From: Siniperca chuatsi
Lineage: Eukaryota > Chordata > Actinopteri > Centrarchiformes > Sinipercidae
Direction of reading: 5' to 3'
Length of the DNA: 64,000 bases
Assembly: GCF_020085105.1 (NCBI RefSeq)
Contig: NC_058046.1
Span: 1,778,628-1,842,627 of the forward strand
Shown here: piece by piece, positions 48,450 through 59,600 of the stretch
How positions within the stretch are numbered: position 1 is the first letter of the stretch
Layout: the number at the start of each line of letters is the position of its first letter
Made by a program: the position numbers and the translations under genes
The notes under the pieces: generated by a model
The model's input: only the letters and a program-made list of their open reading frames with translations
Database searches by the model: none
Told to the model about the DNA's origin: nothing

Positions 48450-49513
48450 AAAGGTAGCTGATTAGCTTACTGTGATAATTTATCTACATTTTTGGCGTAG
48501 CTAACTGTTACATTTTAGGTGTTTTGTTGACCATTAGGCATTAGTTCAACAATAGTGCTAATTGCCCGGGGTGTTGGGAAAATGGAGAGCTTCACTTTCG
48601 GCTCTCTGTCAATCAGCAACATCACTTTCTCCAGGTGTGTTACCATTCAAATACCGCCAGTGAAGGGCGCTGCCAACAGGTGATTTGCCTAACCAGTTTC
48701 CTCGTTTTTATTCAGCTATTCAAATGCAGAGTTACTCTCATAAGGCAGAGAGAAGTTGAGCTCAAAAGACAAGCACAAAACTCTATGAGGGTCTGCGTTA
48801 GAAACCGGCCTAATTATGATGCATTGAGTGGGATGAGAGAGGACATCAATCTGCAGTGATTGTAAACGGTAAGAGCAGTGTTTTCTGCTTGCACGCTAAA
48901 CTTCATTCATAAATTTTACAGTTTAGTCTGCTGTTTGTGTACAAAGGCACACGCGTTGTAAAATCGCTTATGTTTTAGATGTTTTACAAATCAAGAGGGT
49001 CTTAAGGTAAATTCGGCATGGATGATTGCCAACAAAGCAACGTTTAACGTCGACGAAAAGGCACTCTATTGTAAAGGTAGACACTGGTTCCTTCCTTGCT
49101 TCTGCCCATCATGGTGTATGACAAGAATTACAGGCAGTTTTACCGAAACTGGTGTTGCATGTGTGCCGAATTGAGAGGCTGTTCGTACTGATTAATTTTA
49201 AATACTATTTTCAAAATCAGTTTCTATAAGGTAATTTCCTAATCACATTATACATCGTAAATTGCTAGATTTTCGCATGGAGTTTGGTGTCCCGTGCCTG
49301 AAGTCGTTTTTTTTTCTCTTTTTAACTGCGTACAATTAAACAGTTCCTGCTTTGAAAACGTGCAAGCTTCCCTGTAACAGCTGGTCCTGTAAGGAGTAGT
49401 CATGCCATGTCATTTTATTCATGTCAGTCAAACCTGCAATATACACAGTTTAGTTTATTTTTTTAAATATATTATATATTATAGCTGTGTGTGTGTGTGT
49501 GTATATATATATA

Positions 49514-49573
<60 letters not shown>

Positions 49574-50400
49574 AAGTTCATTTTAACCTGTTTTTATGCT
49601 TTGAACCATTTAGAGTGTTTCTACTCAGACTAAATGATGAAACACCCTTACTTTATTTGTATTTTAAGGGTTTAAACTCGTTCAACTACTTAAGTGGGCA
49701 TGTTGTTTTGCCCTTTTTTATGTTTAACAGATCTAATATGATAAGGAAAGTAGGAAGTGACAGTAGATCAGCTGTTCTATCTGTGATGATCAGCTGGTAA
49801 ATTTGACAGCCAGATGTAATTTACATGAGGAGGCAAGACCTATACCACACACAGGACCCTTTATGCGCAGCACCCCATAAAACACTATAATAAGACCACA
49901 CTTCTGACAGCTTGTGTTTGAGGTGTTAGAAAATGTTTTGTCCACTGTGATATAATGGACTTTATTTGGCTTTATTCATGAACATTTCTAGCAGAACTGA
50001 TCAGTCAGATATTCGTCAAACTAAAGAATTGCAGGTGGCTTTATTTGGGCTATCTACGACTGTAGTATCCAGGCTTTCAGTTGAGGATGCACCTACGTAT
50101 TGGCATGTTGTAAAGTTGTCTGTTGATTCACCATTATGTCTTCTGACAGTATTTGCTGTGGAATTGGTATTTTTGTGAGAGTCCTAATGTGTAGCTGTTA
50201 AATTAGCACCAGCATAAGTCATGTGGGCTCTTCTGAAAACCAGTTTAAGTAATAACTCAAAAGAAGGTCTGCCTCAGAAACCAGTTTTCAGAAACAGATT
50301 TAAATCCCGCTCAGATGTGTCGGCCTGGCTGCGCAAACTAGATTATGTTTCAATCCATGTGAGTTCTGAAGCTCATTATTGGTTATTTTCCAGCAGTTTA
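48450..50400. other. no convincing gene
   Basis: Intergenic DNA with short frames only (48635-48859, 49966-50178) that show no domain. Confidence 0.5.
49486..49574. repeat. compound (GT)n(AT)n(GA)n microsatellite
   Basis: GT, AT, GT, AT and GA runs in succession. Confidence 0.95.
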
Positions 50401-50439
50401 TGGCCCAAAAGCCACACAGAGTAGATATATGAACACCTG

Positions 50440-51135
50440 TTGCAGGAAACCTCGGTGTTCTGTTTGACAGCAGTTTATGTTTTGAGCAACATGTCACTGA
50501 GCTCGTCCAGTCATGTTTCTATCACCTCAAAATATTGCAAAAATCCGATCTATTTTAAATCTTAGTGATGCAGAAACTGTTCCTCATGCTTTTATCTCCT
50601 CACGATTACTGTAACAGCCTGTTCACTCGTCTTAATCTAAAAACTCTGACAGACTGCAGACTGTACAGGACTCAGCTGTTCGGCTGTAAACCAGGACCGA
50701 GAGGTGCGACCCCGTCACACCTGGTTCAGCCTCTTTACATCGGCTCCCTGTTTGTTTCAGGATCGACTTTAAGATCTTGTTGATTACTTTTAAGGCTTAA
50801 CATAGTTTGAGATCTTCGGGCAGAGGGTCTCCTGTCTGTTCCTGAGTCCAGGATGGAAACTAAGGGGGACAGAGCTTTGGGCATCAGGGCCCCGAGGCTC
50901 TGGAACAACCTGCCCGAAAACATCAGGCTGTCTGAGTCAGAGTCTTCGTTTAAGTCTCGTCTCAAAACACATTTTTATCAGAAAGCAGATCCTGATTTTA
51001 CCTGAACTGGCTGCTTATTTTACTGCTTTTATGTATTTTATTTCTTCATATTTCGTCATTCACTGTGGTGTTTCTCTTGTTGTGAAGCACTTTGTCCTTT
51101 TGAAAAGTGCTCTATAAATAGTTTTATCATTATTA
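50440..51135 (+). pseudogene. L2-type LINE ORF C-terminal and 3' fragment
   Basis: The plus frames show LGVLFDSSLCFEQHVTELVQ, then DYCNSLFTRLNLKTL, then the LWNNLPENIRLSESESSFKS region, and a 3' end with GTGCTCTATAAATA near 51108. These are the thumb and C-terminal parts of an L2 (Maui-like) LINE, broken by stops and frameshifts. Confidence 0.85.
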
Positions 51136-52255
51136 CAGTCGAATTAAATAGCACTGCAATAAATATATCCGTTGTGAAGATTAAAATGTTCAAATGTGTG
51201 AGTATTGATTCAGTTGTGGTGTTGTTTTACTTGAATGCAGCGTGAGTGCGTGTAATACAGTGACTTTCTGAGCAATGGCACACAGATTACTGTAGTGATC
51301 TTGTGAACTTGGCATCTGCTCAGCGACCACAGCAAAACTACACATAGCAGGAAATGTCACGAAGACGCGCACAGAGCGACGGGTGGGAAAGATTGCAGTA
51401 GAGACGACTTGCATGTTTCTGGCTGTGTTCGGAGCTGCGGGGATCCCTGCCGGGTGCTTCTCCGTCACAACACAAGGCCAGCTCGTTTTGCATATGATTT
51501 CCCTTTTTTTTTCTCTTTTATTTAACGGACAATGCAAATTTCTGTCCCGTTGACGTCTGCTAGACTGGAACATGAATCCAGTTGTGTGGTACAGAGTTAC
51601 TCATTCGGACACGGACCAGGGTCCAGTTTTACCTAAAGTAGAGAACTAGTGTTAGAAACGACCGCAGGGCTCCATAACTGCTGGTAGGTGCTTCGTCTTT
51701 TTAACAGATTGTCCATCAGCTTTCTTTTACACTATGGGGGGTCTGGCAGGGTCAGTTTATGTGGAACTTGTTACTTAAATATACTGCATTTTAAATAATT
51801 TGTGTCTCAAACTTCTTTTTGAAAGGCTCTGATTAGTTTGAATATGATTTAAAAAAAAAAAGTTAAATGTTTTTCATATACTTTTTACACGCGTCAGTTA
51901 TTCTTACTGTCCCACTCTTGATATAGATAAAACATACACTGACTGTATGCTGGATGTAGTTCAAGTTGTAATTGTTGACAGGCCTGATGATGTGGTGTCC
52001 AGAAAACCTGTTGCATTTCACTTTGTTTGATCTTCCAACATCTTTGGACCGCAGCGTTGTTTATTTCACCTCCAGTGCCGGGAGAAGAACTAGAGCCAGT
52101 GAAATTAACGGGGACAGAAGTGGAAGCTTTCCCTGAATCAGCAGCCTGTAGAGTCTGTGCGATGACATTTAGTTCCCCCTGTGTTGTCAGTGGTTTAAGC
52201 TTGACCAGATGAAGTGTAACTCTTACTAACACCAGCCGTAGTAATATCTCTACAG
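51136..52255. other. no gene supported
   Basis: Two minus-strand frames (51190-51573 and 51894-52232) are open for more than 110 codons but show no domain or splice context I can defend. Confidence 0.45.
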
Positions 52256-52259
52256 TGAT

Positions 52260-52675
52260 AAGACTGAACTGAATCCAGATAGATTAACTGACTGCTGGCT
52301 TCAGTCTTTCCAGCAGACGTTGAACCTGCTGCAGGGATTCGGAGCCCAGAACATCAGTGAGGTCCGACACTGATGTTGGTGATCAGGTCTGGCTCGCAGT
52401 CCGTGTTCCAGTTCATCCCAGAGGTGTTGGATGGGGTTTGGGTCAGGACTCTGCAGGCCAGTCAAGTTCTTCCACACCAAACTGGGAAATCTGTTTCTTT
52501 CTGGAGCTGTTGAAACAGGAAAGGGACGGACACAAACTGATGACACACAGTTGAAAGAACAGTTAAAAAATCATATGTTGCAGCGTTACGATTTTAAGTT
52601 TATCTGAACGAAGGGGATTAGACCGAATCAGGAAAAACAGACAGTGGTGTCCACATACTTTTGGCCATATACTAT
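52260..52675 (-). mobile_element. Tc1-like transposon remnant with transposase C-terminus
   Basis: The minus frame near 52500-52370 reads NLTGLQSPDPNPIQHLWDEL, the third acidic catalytic region of Tc1-type transposases. The right end GTCCACATACTTTTGGCCAT (52650-52669) is the familiar end of a fish Tc1-like family. Only the 3' part of the gene is left. Confidence 0.72.
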
Positions 52676-52753
52676 AATACTAATGCTACTGTTGAGTCTG
52701 TAGATTTAATCCTGTTGATTTGCAGTGTATTGATGATGTCGTTTCATCTTCAG

Positions 52754-52914
52754 ATTGAGTTGTGAGGCTGTACGAGGGGCGTCTTCATCATTTCTTCGTC
52801 CCTCCCTCCTCCGTGTGTCTGACGCTTCCTGTCCCTGCTGGCCGCTGAAGGCTCAACGTCCTCCCTCTCTTCTTCTTTCACTAAATCACGCCTCCCTCCG
52901 TCTGTCCAGCAGTC
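52754..52914 (+). other. probable 5' UTR of the RING gene
   Basis: A TTTCATCTTCAG acceptor-like sequence ends at 52753, so an upstream non-coding exon is likely. Stops precede the ATG at 52915. The first exon and promoter were not identified. Confidence 0.5.
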
Positions 52915-53702
52915 ATGAATCCCTACAGAGACACAAACCTGAGCTCTCGCCCACGTGATGGTCTCACTGCTCCCGGCTCTTTACCAAGTCCACCTCCGTA
53001 TTCACCTCCCGACCCTATTAACTCCCATAATCCATCTCTGTCAGCCGTCTTACCGTCTCCTGCAGTCATCCAGACAGGTCATAGCTCCGTGACAGTTTTG
53101 AGCCATAACTCAATTCCCTATCTGGCCCCCTCAAACCAAGATGGAGGTCAAATCCTGGTCCGAGCACCAAACTCAGACCGCTCTACCTCGCCACTCCCAG
53201 GCTCAGATCCAGGCTTCAGCCTCAGGTCCAGGCCTCAGTCCAGCCTAGCTCCAGTCTCGTCTCTAGCTCAAACTCCATCTGCAGAGTCTGCCACACCGAA
53301 CCCTTACCCTGCCCCCGCCACACCCCCCTCCTGCCAGGTCTCAGTCATCATCCCGTCCCCAGACCTCCGCCCGTCTCCTCTCCAGTCTCAGTGCTCCGAG
53401 GACACCTGCCCGGACCTGGAGTGCTCCATCTGCTTCAGCCAGTTCAACAACGTCTTCCGCTGTCCCAAGATGCTTCAGTGCAAGCACACGTTCTGCCTGG
53501 AGTGCCTGGCACGCATCAACGTCAAGTCAGCTCAGCCCAACGCCATCCAGTGCCCGCTGTGCCGCGGCCTCACGCCCCTGCCCGTCCTCGGGCTGCCCAG
53601 GCTGGCCACGGACCCGGACGTGCTGTCTTACCTGCCGGCCGCCATGCAGAGAGTCTACAGCATCCGCTTCCTCCGCAACAAAGGGAAGCTGCAGGTCAAA
53701 AG
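52915..53702 (+). CDS. RING finger/TM E3 ligase of RNF183/RNF223 type, coding exon 1
   Basis: Encodes residues 1-262 of a predicted 344-residue protein. Residues 1-160 are Pro/Ser-rich and disordered, with a PPPY motif at 26-29 that could bind WW domains of Nedd4-type ligases. A C3HC4 RING follows: C170, C173, C189, H191, C194, C197, C213, C216 (CSICF, CKHTFCLEC, CPLC). RNF183/RNF223/RNF152-type proteins are membrane-anchored ubiquitin ligases on internal membranes. Here the RING is internal rather than N-terminal, giving a longer product than the usual 200-250 residues. The donor AAAAG/GTCAGG keeps the frame in phase 2 with the next exon. Exact orthology is not settled. Confidence 0.9.
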
Positions 53703-54436
53703 GTCAGGCCTCTGCAGTAACCTGTCCGGAGTTCTTTTTGTGCTTAGCTTTTGAAAGAAATATGATTTTTAACAATTTCAAAACATGCTTCTTCTCCTCA
53801 GTGCCTTTCAAAAGCTTCATGTTAATGAGTTTAACTCTGTAGGGCTCAGCGTAACTTTTAAACAACATTTAATCAAAACTTAATGACCGTTTTCTTTCGT
53901 GGCAGTGGTTCTTAAATCTCTTCTGTCATGTCCCCCCCCCCTCCCCACAGACGTCTTATTTAATGTTTTTAACAATAAGAGAGAAATTGGAGACAAAATG
54001 AGTCGTTATTTTATTGAAACATCAAGAAAATTAACTTCATGTTTACTTTCACCCAAATGAAATTTGAAAGTCAGAGTTTGCTCAAACTGCCAGCTTTTAA
54101 AAACCAAAAGACAAAATGAGGCTGGACAGCCAAATTGCAAAACAACTGACTAGCAGGAATTGTTTGATTACAGCACAGAAATGAATATACAGAAATAAAT
54201 CTGAATAATTCTGATTTTGGAGATTGATTTTTACGGCCACACTGCAGGTCCAAAGGCCCGTCAGTATTCGCATTTCTACATATACTGAGAAGAAGCACAA
54301 CTGTCGCACATGATGCTTTTCTTCTGCAGGGATTCAAATAAAACAGTCTTGGAAATAAAATGACGAAAGTATTTTAATAGATGAAGCATAGACTTCACAG
54401 CTTCATCTGATCAATAATGTTCTGTTTCTCTTTAAG
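53703..54436 (+). other. intron of the RING gene
   Basis: GT at 53703 and a TTTCTCTTTAAG acceptor ending at 54436. If it is not spliced, the frame stops at 53752-53754. Nothing else was recognised. Confidence 0.75.
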
Positions 54437-54683
54437 GTCATCTGAAGGTCGTCAGCGGTGGGGTCAGAGGTCGCTGTTGTCTCTGAGGTCGATGAACCGC
54501 TCTCTGGACGTGGGGCTTCCCAGCCCACCCGTCGGGGGTCGCAGCGAGGCGGGCGGCGTGGGCGGAGCTCTGTTCAGACTGACGGGCCGGCCGGGGTGCC
54601 GAGCCTTCCTCCTGACGTCTGTGGTGATGATGATGGTGATGCTGACGGGCATCATCATCTTCCTCCTCACCTTCAAAAGTTAA
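54437..54683 (+). CDS. RING finger/TM E3 ligase, coding exon 2
   Basis: Joins in frame at a split Arg codon (residue 263). It encodes a basic Ser-rich stretch, a Gly-rich linker and a single hydrophobic helix at about 319-342 (AFLLTSVVMMMVMLTGIIIF), ending FKS and TAA at 54681-54683. The helix at the very end implies a tail-anchored protein with the RING in the cytosol, as expected of the RNF183 group. Confidence 0.88.
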
Positions 54684-54862
54684 CACGTGAGTGACATCAC
54701 ATCCTGTCTTCCTTCTGCTTTTATTTCGGTGACTGGAAAAACATAAAAGCCATCGAACAGTAAAATTCCACCATCTCGAGGGAACTTTATATCCCAATCC
54801 AGCTAATGAGCAACATCTGTTTCACTGCTGTGGTTAAAAGATGAAAACTGATCCAGATGTGC

Positions 54863-54868
54863 AATAAA
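54863..54868 (+). terminator. AATAAA poly(A) signal (proximal)
   Basis: AATAAA about 180 bases past the RING gene stop codon. Confidence 0.5.
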
Positions 54869-55929
54869 ACCCGTCGTTCCAGGCTGTTGTGCAACAAGCA
54901 GCTTTTAACTCGCTGGTCACATCCAAAGCCAAGACGGAGGAAGAGCTGCTCTTAAGTCACCTGAACTGAGAAACTGAAGCACTGCTTCGTAACGTTTAAC
55001 TTCACGCAGATGTCTGAATATACAGACTTCCCACATTGTTTTATGTTCATTCCTCAAAATTAAGTTAGGAAATGACAATCCTGTAACAGCTGAGGTATGA
55101 AACTGAGAAGCAGTGGACTTTAATCTGCTTCACAGAACTGAACTTGTGCCAAAAGCTTCAAATGATTAGCTAGCTGTTTGGGGGGGGGGGAATCCTGGAC
55201 ATCAGAACTTCCTGCTCAGTTTTATTGGTTCAAGTCACAAAATGGTGGTCAGGTAACAGCGGAGGAGAAGCAGTGGCTTTAAGCTGCCTCACAGCACTTA
55301 AAACTTCACCTCAAGTTTGGGGAAAAATATACACAATCACCGTTTCTGTCTTGAATTTCAGGTTACAAAATGGCGGTCAGGTAATACTAGATGGCAGGTT
55401 TGAAGGTCATTTGATAGCAGTGAAGATGAGAAGTGACGCTTTATAGAAGAAATAAAAAAAAGATTGGTAGCAGGTTTATTGTGAACAGCAGGGCGAAGTG
55501 TCTGCTGGCTCCCGTCCGGCTGCAGATGAAACACAAATCTACTTTCACTTTGTTACTTTGGGACCAAACGTAATTAAAACATAAAGTTACTGACTGTGAA
55601 CCGCTTGTAGTTTTGGTCCCCTCGCTTCACTTATTACGACAACATATTATATAAACTTGTCACCAGGTGGCACCTTCTCCTGTTTTAACTTGTTCTGGCA
55701 GCTTTCAGCACTTTAAAAAGAAAACTAACGACTGAATGTTACATGTTTGATTCTGTGTGTATTTATTCTGCCTTTAAAACTGCCCGACTCTACTGGGAGT
55801 CTGTTTCCCCGGCCTTAACCAAATGTTGTAAGCAGGAGTCATGCAAACGACCTGAGCCACAGTCAGCCCGCCGCAGCGAGCCGAGCAGGGCTCAGTGCAT
55901 TTTCATAGATGCTAGTATGTGACGGTGGC

Positions 55930-56275
55930 TTCAGATCACAAGGATTAGTTCACCCCAATTACAAAAAGACACTTTTCCACTTAACCTCCAGAGGTTTCTC
56001 TGCGTGCAGATGGGTTTGGTTTTATCTGTCCAGGTTTTCACATATTTGTCTGAGACTTCTGCCTCCGCCCCAATAAAATGGAGGTGAATGGAGTTTTGTT
56101 TAAGAATGTCTTCCCAGAAATGGCGCCTCATTACTCTGGATAAATGTTGTTTTTCAATACTGTGAGCAACCCACATTAAATTCCATTATCCTCCATTGTA
56201 TTAGATGTGGAGGCAGAAATCTGACAATATCTGAAAACTTGGACGAATAAAACCAAAAGTACCTGCATGTAGAGA
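55930..56275. repeat. dispersed fish repeat (non-coding)
   Basis: GTTCACCCCAATTACAAAAA, a Met-free purine/pyrimidine mix and GACTTCTGCCTCCGCCCCAA resemble a repeat I know from many teleost introns and UTRs. No ends were defined. Confidence 0.5.
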
Positions 56276-56968
56276 ATTTTATTTGTAGATCTGGAGACTT
56301 GAATCTTTTAAAATAAAGCAGAACCTTGTCTGGTTGAAATCATGAGGCAGTCGTGTGCCTGAAATAAGCTCTCAAAGTTTGAAAGCTGACGTTTGTGTCA
56401 GTATGAGGCTCAGAGAGCATCCAGCCTGCCAGCTGCTCTGTTGCACCCGCAGGAGGCTGCGAGTTGCGGGACGCTCCCCGAGTGCTGCACTGGTATCAAG
56501 CGCAGAGGGACGCTGTCTGATCCAACCGAATCCTGCTCAGTTGGAAACTTAATCATGTTTTAACCGGCCAATCAAAGATCACAGTGACGCATGTTATATT
56601 AAAAACAACCATGAATTTTCTTCTTGTGCTCAGCTGAAAATGAGAGAACTGCAAAACTTTTCCCAAGAACACTTTGACTTGCAAATCAAACTCGACCTGA
56701 AATCAGAAACTACCTTCATTGTGCCGCCACGGAACGTCGTCCATTAAAATATGTATTTTAAAAGATTATTTACCTTCAGTTACAAATACGTTATGTGACG
56801 GTTTAAGACTGCATCTGAGGGGAAAATACATTTTAAAACAATGTTTTGTTCTGTTGTGTACTGTGTGTTTTAGACTCAATGTAAAAAATAAATAATTTTA
56901 TACATTATATTTTATAACTGTTTTAGCAAAGCTTACACTCTCACCATGTTTGTCTCGTGTTAAACTTG

Positions 56969-56974
56969 AATAAA
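56969..56974 (+). terminator. AATAAA poly(A) signal (distal)
   Basis: AATAAA followed within 30 bases by T-rich sequence, a good candidate for the main 3' end of the RING gene. Confidence 0.5.
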
Positions 56975-57329
56975 TTCCTTTTTTGAATTATACAGTTTGT
57001 CTTTTTCACGTTTTTTAGTTGAACTGATCAAACCTTTTGAAAGGGGAAATCTTAGAGGAAAATCTAGAGTTTAAGTTTCTTTTAAACGTTAAAAGTAAAG
57101 TTAGTGTCTCAAACTGTATTCTGTATATACAATTTATAATAAAGTTCTGCAGGTTTGTAAACGTGGAGCTAAGGCTGGGTCCAGCTGTGAGTTAGAGATG
57201 AAGTACTGGCAGGAGAGACAAATCAAACTATAATAACTTTCTTCAACCCAGTGCAGGTGCTGACAGAATTCACAACTGTCTGTTTGCAATGCATACGTCA
57301 GCAAACCGTCTACAGTAATAAAGTCTCCC

Positions 57330-57720
57330 TCTGCTGGTAGAGAACGGACCTGTGCAATGTTTACTGCCACAAGGTCGTGCATTTTGTTTATACAGCCCAA
57401 AATCACAAATTTGCCTTAAAGGGCTTTACAGTCTGCACAGCTTACATCCCCCTCCGTCCTTAGACCCGCGGTTCAGGTGAGGGAAAACAGAGCCGAAGAA
57501 ATAATAGTAATAGAAGACAAAGTGACAATATTGGGTAAATAAAATGCAAACGTGTGCAGAAAATGATCAGAAAAGATGTTAAGCTGCAAAGCGCTGGCAG
57601 GACCAGGACTACAGAACCTCTGTATGCACGTAGGAGGCGTTCAGAGAGGATGATGCACATGATGTGAGCAAAGTTATTAACAAAGGTAAAGCCAACGGTC
57701 TCCTGCAGGACGAGGACTCG
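57330..57720. repeat. dispersed retroelement-like repeat
   Basis: TATACAGCCCAAAATCACAA plus AAAGGGCTTTACAGTCTGCA and a downstream GAGGATGATG resemble a fish repeat family. There is no coding content. Confidence 0.45.
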
Positions 57721-57899
57721 GATCAGTAACATCTGAATCTATTTAAAACACGAGTGATCATACCTGTGTTTTTAATTATTAAAGGGACACCTTTTAAAAG
57801 ATTTTGTCAAGTCTTTGTTCAATAAAAAAATCCCTTCCCTAATCCTCTCTGATTTAAACCTTTATTCACCCAGCAGGTGGAGCTGTAGCATCAGTGTGT

Positions 57900-58255
57900 G
57901 CGTGTCATGTTCTTCTATCCCGGTGGGGACTTTAAGCTGCATGCACACTAACCTGTGGAAACTGCTTTTTGAGGGTTAAGATTTGGTTTTAGGGTTCAGG
58001 TTAGGGGCTAAAGAAAGCATCATGTCAATGACTGCCCCCACGGGGATAGTGACACCAACGTGTGTGTGTGTGTGTGTGTCATGTTGTGGGGACATAAATC
58101 TGTTTACAGTGACATTGTGGGGACTCGTCCCCTTAACGTAAATCATTACATTTTAGAGGACTTGGTTTAAGGGTTAGGGTAAGTTTAGGTAAGGGTCAAG
58201 GTTAATCATGTAGTGGTTAGGGTAAGTCAATGTAATGTTCTCTGAAGTTTAGTGA
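57900..58255. repeat. dispersed repeat with GTGGGGAC and GGTTAGGGTAAG words, includes (GT)n
   Basis: Several GTGGGGAC words and TTAGGGTTAGG-like words surround a (GT)n run at 58061-58079. I associate it with a common teleost intronic repeat. Confidence 0.5.
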
Positions 58256-58259
58256 ATTA

Positions 58260-59140
58260 AATGTGAGAGGTGTGGGAATACATTAACATACATACAGATA
58301 CAACGTGGACAGAAATCATCTGCATCCAGGTTTGTTTCCACACGAGTGGAAAACTGACCAGGTCACTCCCGTGGAAACAACCTGGTTGAAGAAGTTTACT
58401 TTCTTTTAAATAATAAAATGTGTTTTTGGTCTGAGAACTAGTTAAAAACAGCAACATAGTTTGTCTTCCTGTGTTAGAAATGTTCACGTATGTTCAGAGC
58501 GTCATGAGTCAGATTAGAGGTCATTTATTTATCTATTTTACTAGTTTATTTGACAGAAATCTGTAAAGTCAAAAGTGCAACTAGACTTTGAATGATAGAA
58601 CAGGCTATGTTTTCCGAGTAGTCTTTCCTCAGTATTCAGTGATAGTTAGAAATTAGAAATCTGAGATGATTCCAGTTTCCTTCATTAGCAGCGTCTGAGG
58701 AAAAACAAAGCGACAGCATTTTATGTGGCGTTCCTGTGACTCCCCTGTGTGGGCAGGAGCGCATCAAGTCACTTTAAACTCGGCACAAAGGTGCGTTTTA
58801 AAGTCCCGCGACTTCCAGTTCGGCCGAGCCCCTTCTGAACCGCCGCTACGGTCAGATGGCGAGTGAGGCAGCAGCAGCTCCGTTGGGATGTTGAAGCACT
58901 TCTCCTTCCTCGTCAAACATCAGCATAACATTTCTTTGTCTTGCAATCGCCATAAGTGAGAAATTATTTTCCATATTGGAAGTATACGAGTTTATGAAGC
59001 GTGTTTAGGTAGAAATATGGAAAATCTTAATGTATCACTAGTATACTTGCAATATATTTCTTGGCACTTCTCACTGTGTGTTCATGTGCTATGTCAAAAA
59101 ACAATTATTTCTATGCTTTAAAAGCAGTCGAAGTATATTT
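58260..59140. other. no gene seen
   Basis: Intergenic. A short G/C-richer patch near 58800-58880 contains an ATG frame of only 13 codons. Confidence 0.5.
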
Positions 59141-59149
59141 ATAACAAGA

Positions 59150-59600
59150 CTTGGAGTTACAGCCATGCTAGCAGCTCTGAGGCTGTACTCAGACACAGCA
59201 ATGTTTCTAGCTAAATGCTAAAGTCAGCACGCTAACATGTTAAGCAGATATGTTTACAATGTTCACCATCTTAGCTTAGTGTGTTAGCATGCTAACATTT
59301 ACTAATTAGTAGTAAACACAGAGTGCAGCTGAGGCTGATCATCAGCTCTGCAGGTATTTGGTCACGTTAACATGTCGACCTGATGGTGGCGCTAGAGGAA
59401 AAGTCAGAGGATCACCAGAGTTATTACAGTTCATCCTGAAGGTCTGTACAAAATTTCAATTGACTAAATATGCAGTTAACGAGACATTTCACTCAAACCA
59501 TCAATGTCGGGGTCATTAAGAATCGTCATCTGGGGGCCAAAAGTTTGTGCCGATGCATCCAGTCGACGTTGTCATCTCTGGAGTCATTCCACTATTATGA
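59150..59600. repeat. dispersed fish repeat (GTTAGCATGCTAAC words)
   Basis: ATGCTAGCAGCTCTGAGGCT, GTTAGCATGCTAACATTTAC and CTGATGGTGGCGCTAGAGGA belong to a repeat familiar from teleost introns. It is non-coding. Confidence 0.6.

Larger units (their letters stand above)
54684..57000 (+). other. probable 3' UTR of the RING gene
   Basis: No coding region was recognised. Signals compatible with alternative poly(A) sites are at 54863-54868 and 56969-56974. A dispersed repeat lies inside. Confidence 0.5.

Noticed and set aside
51190..51573. 127-codon minus-strand frame
   Set aside because: No recognisable family and low-complexity Arg/Lys patches; likely chance.
51894..52232. 112-codon minus-strand frame with plausible composition
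   Set aside because: No domain, no splice or promoter context, and it lies next to transposon remnants.
58150..58230. GGTTAGGGTAAG words suggesting an interstitial telomere
   Set aside because: Too few and irregular TTAGGG units; they belong to a dispersed repeat.
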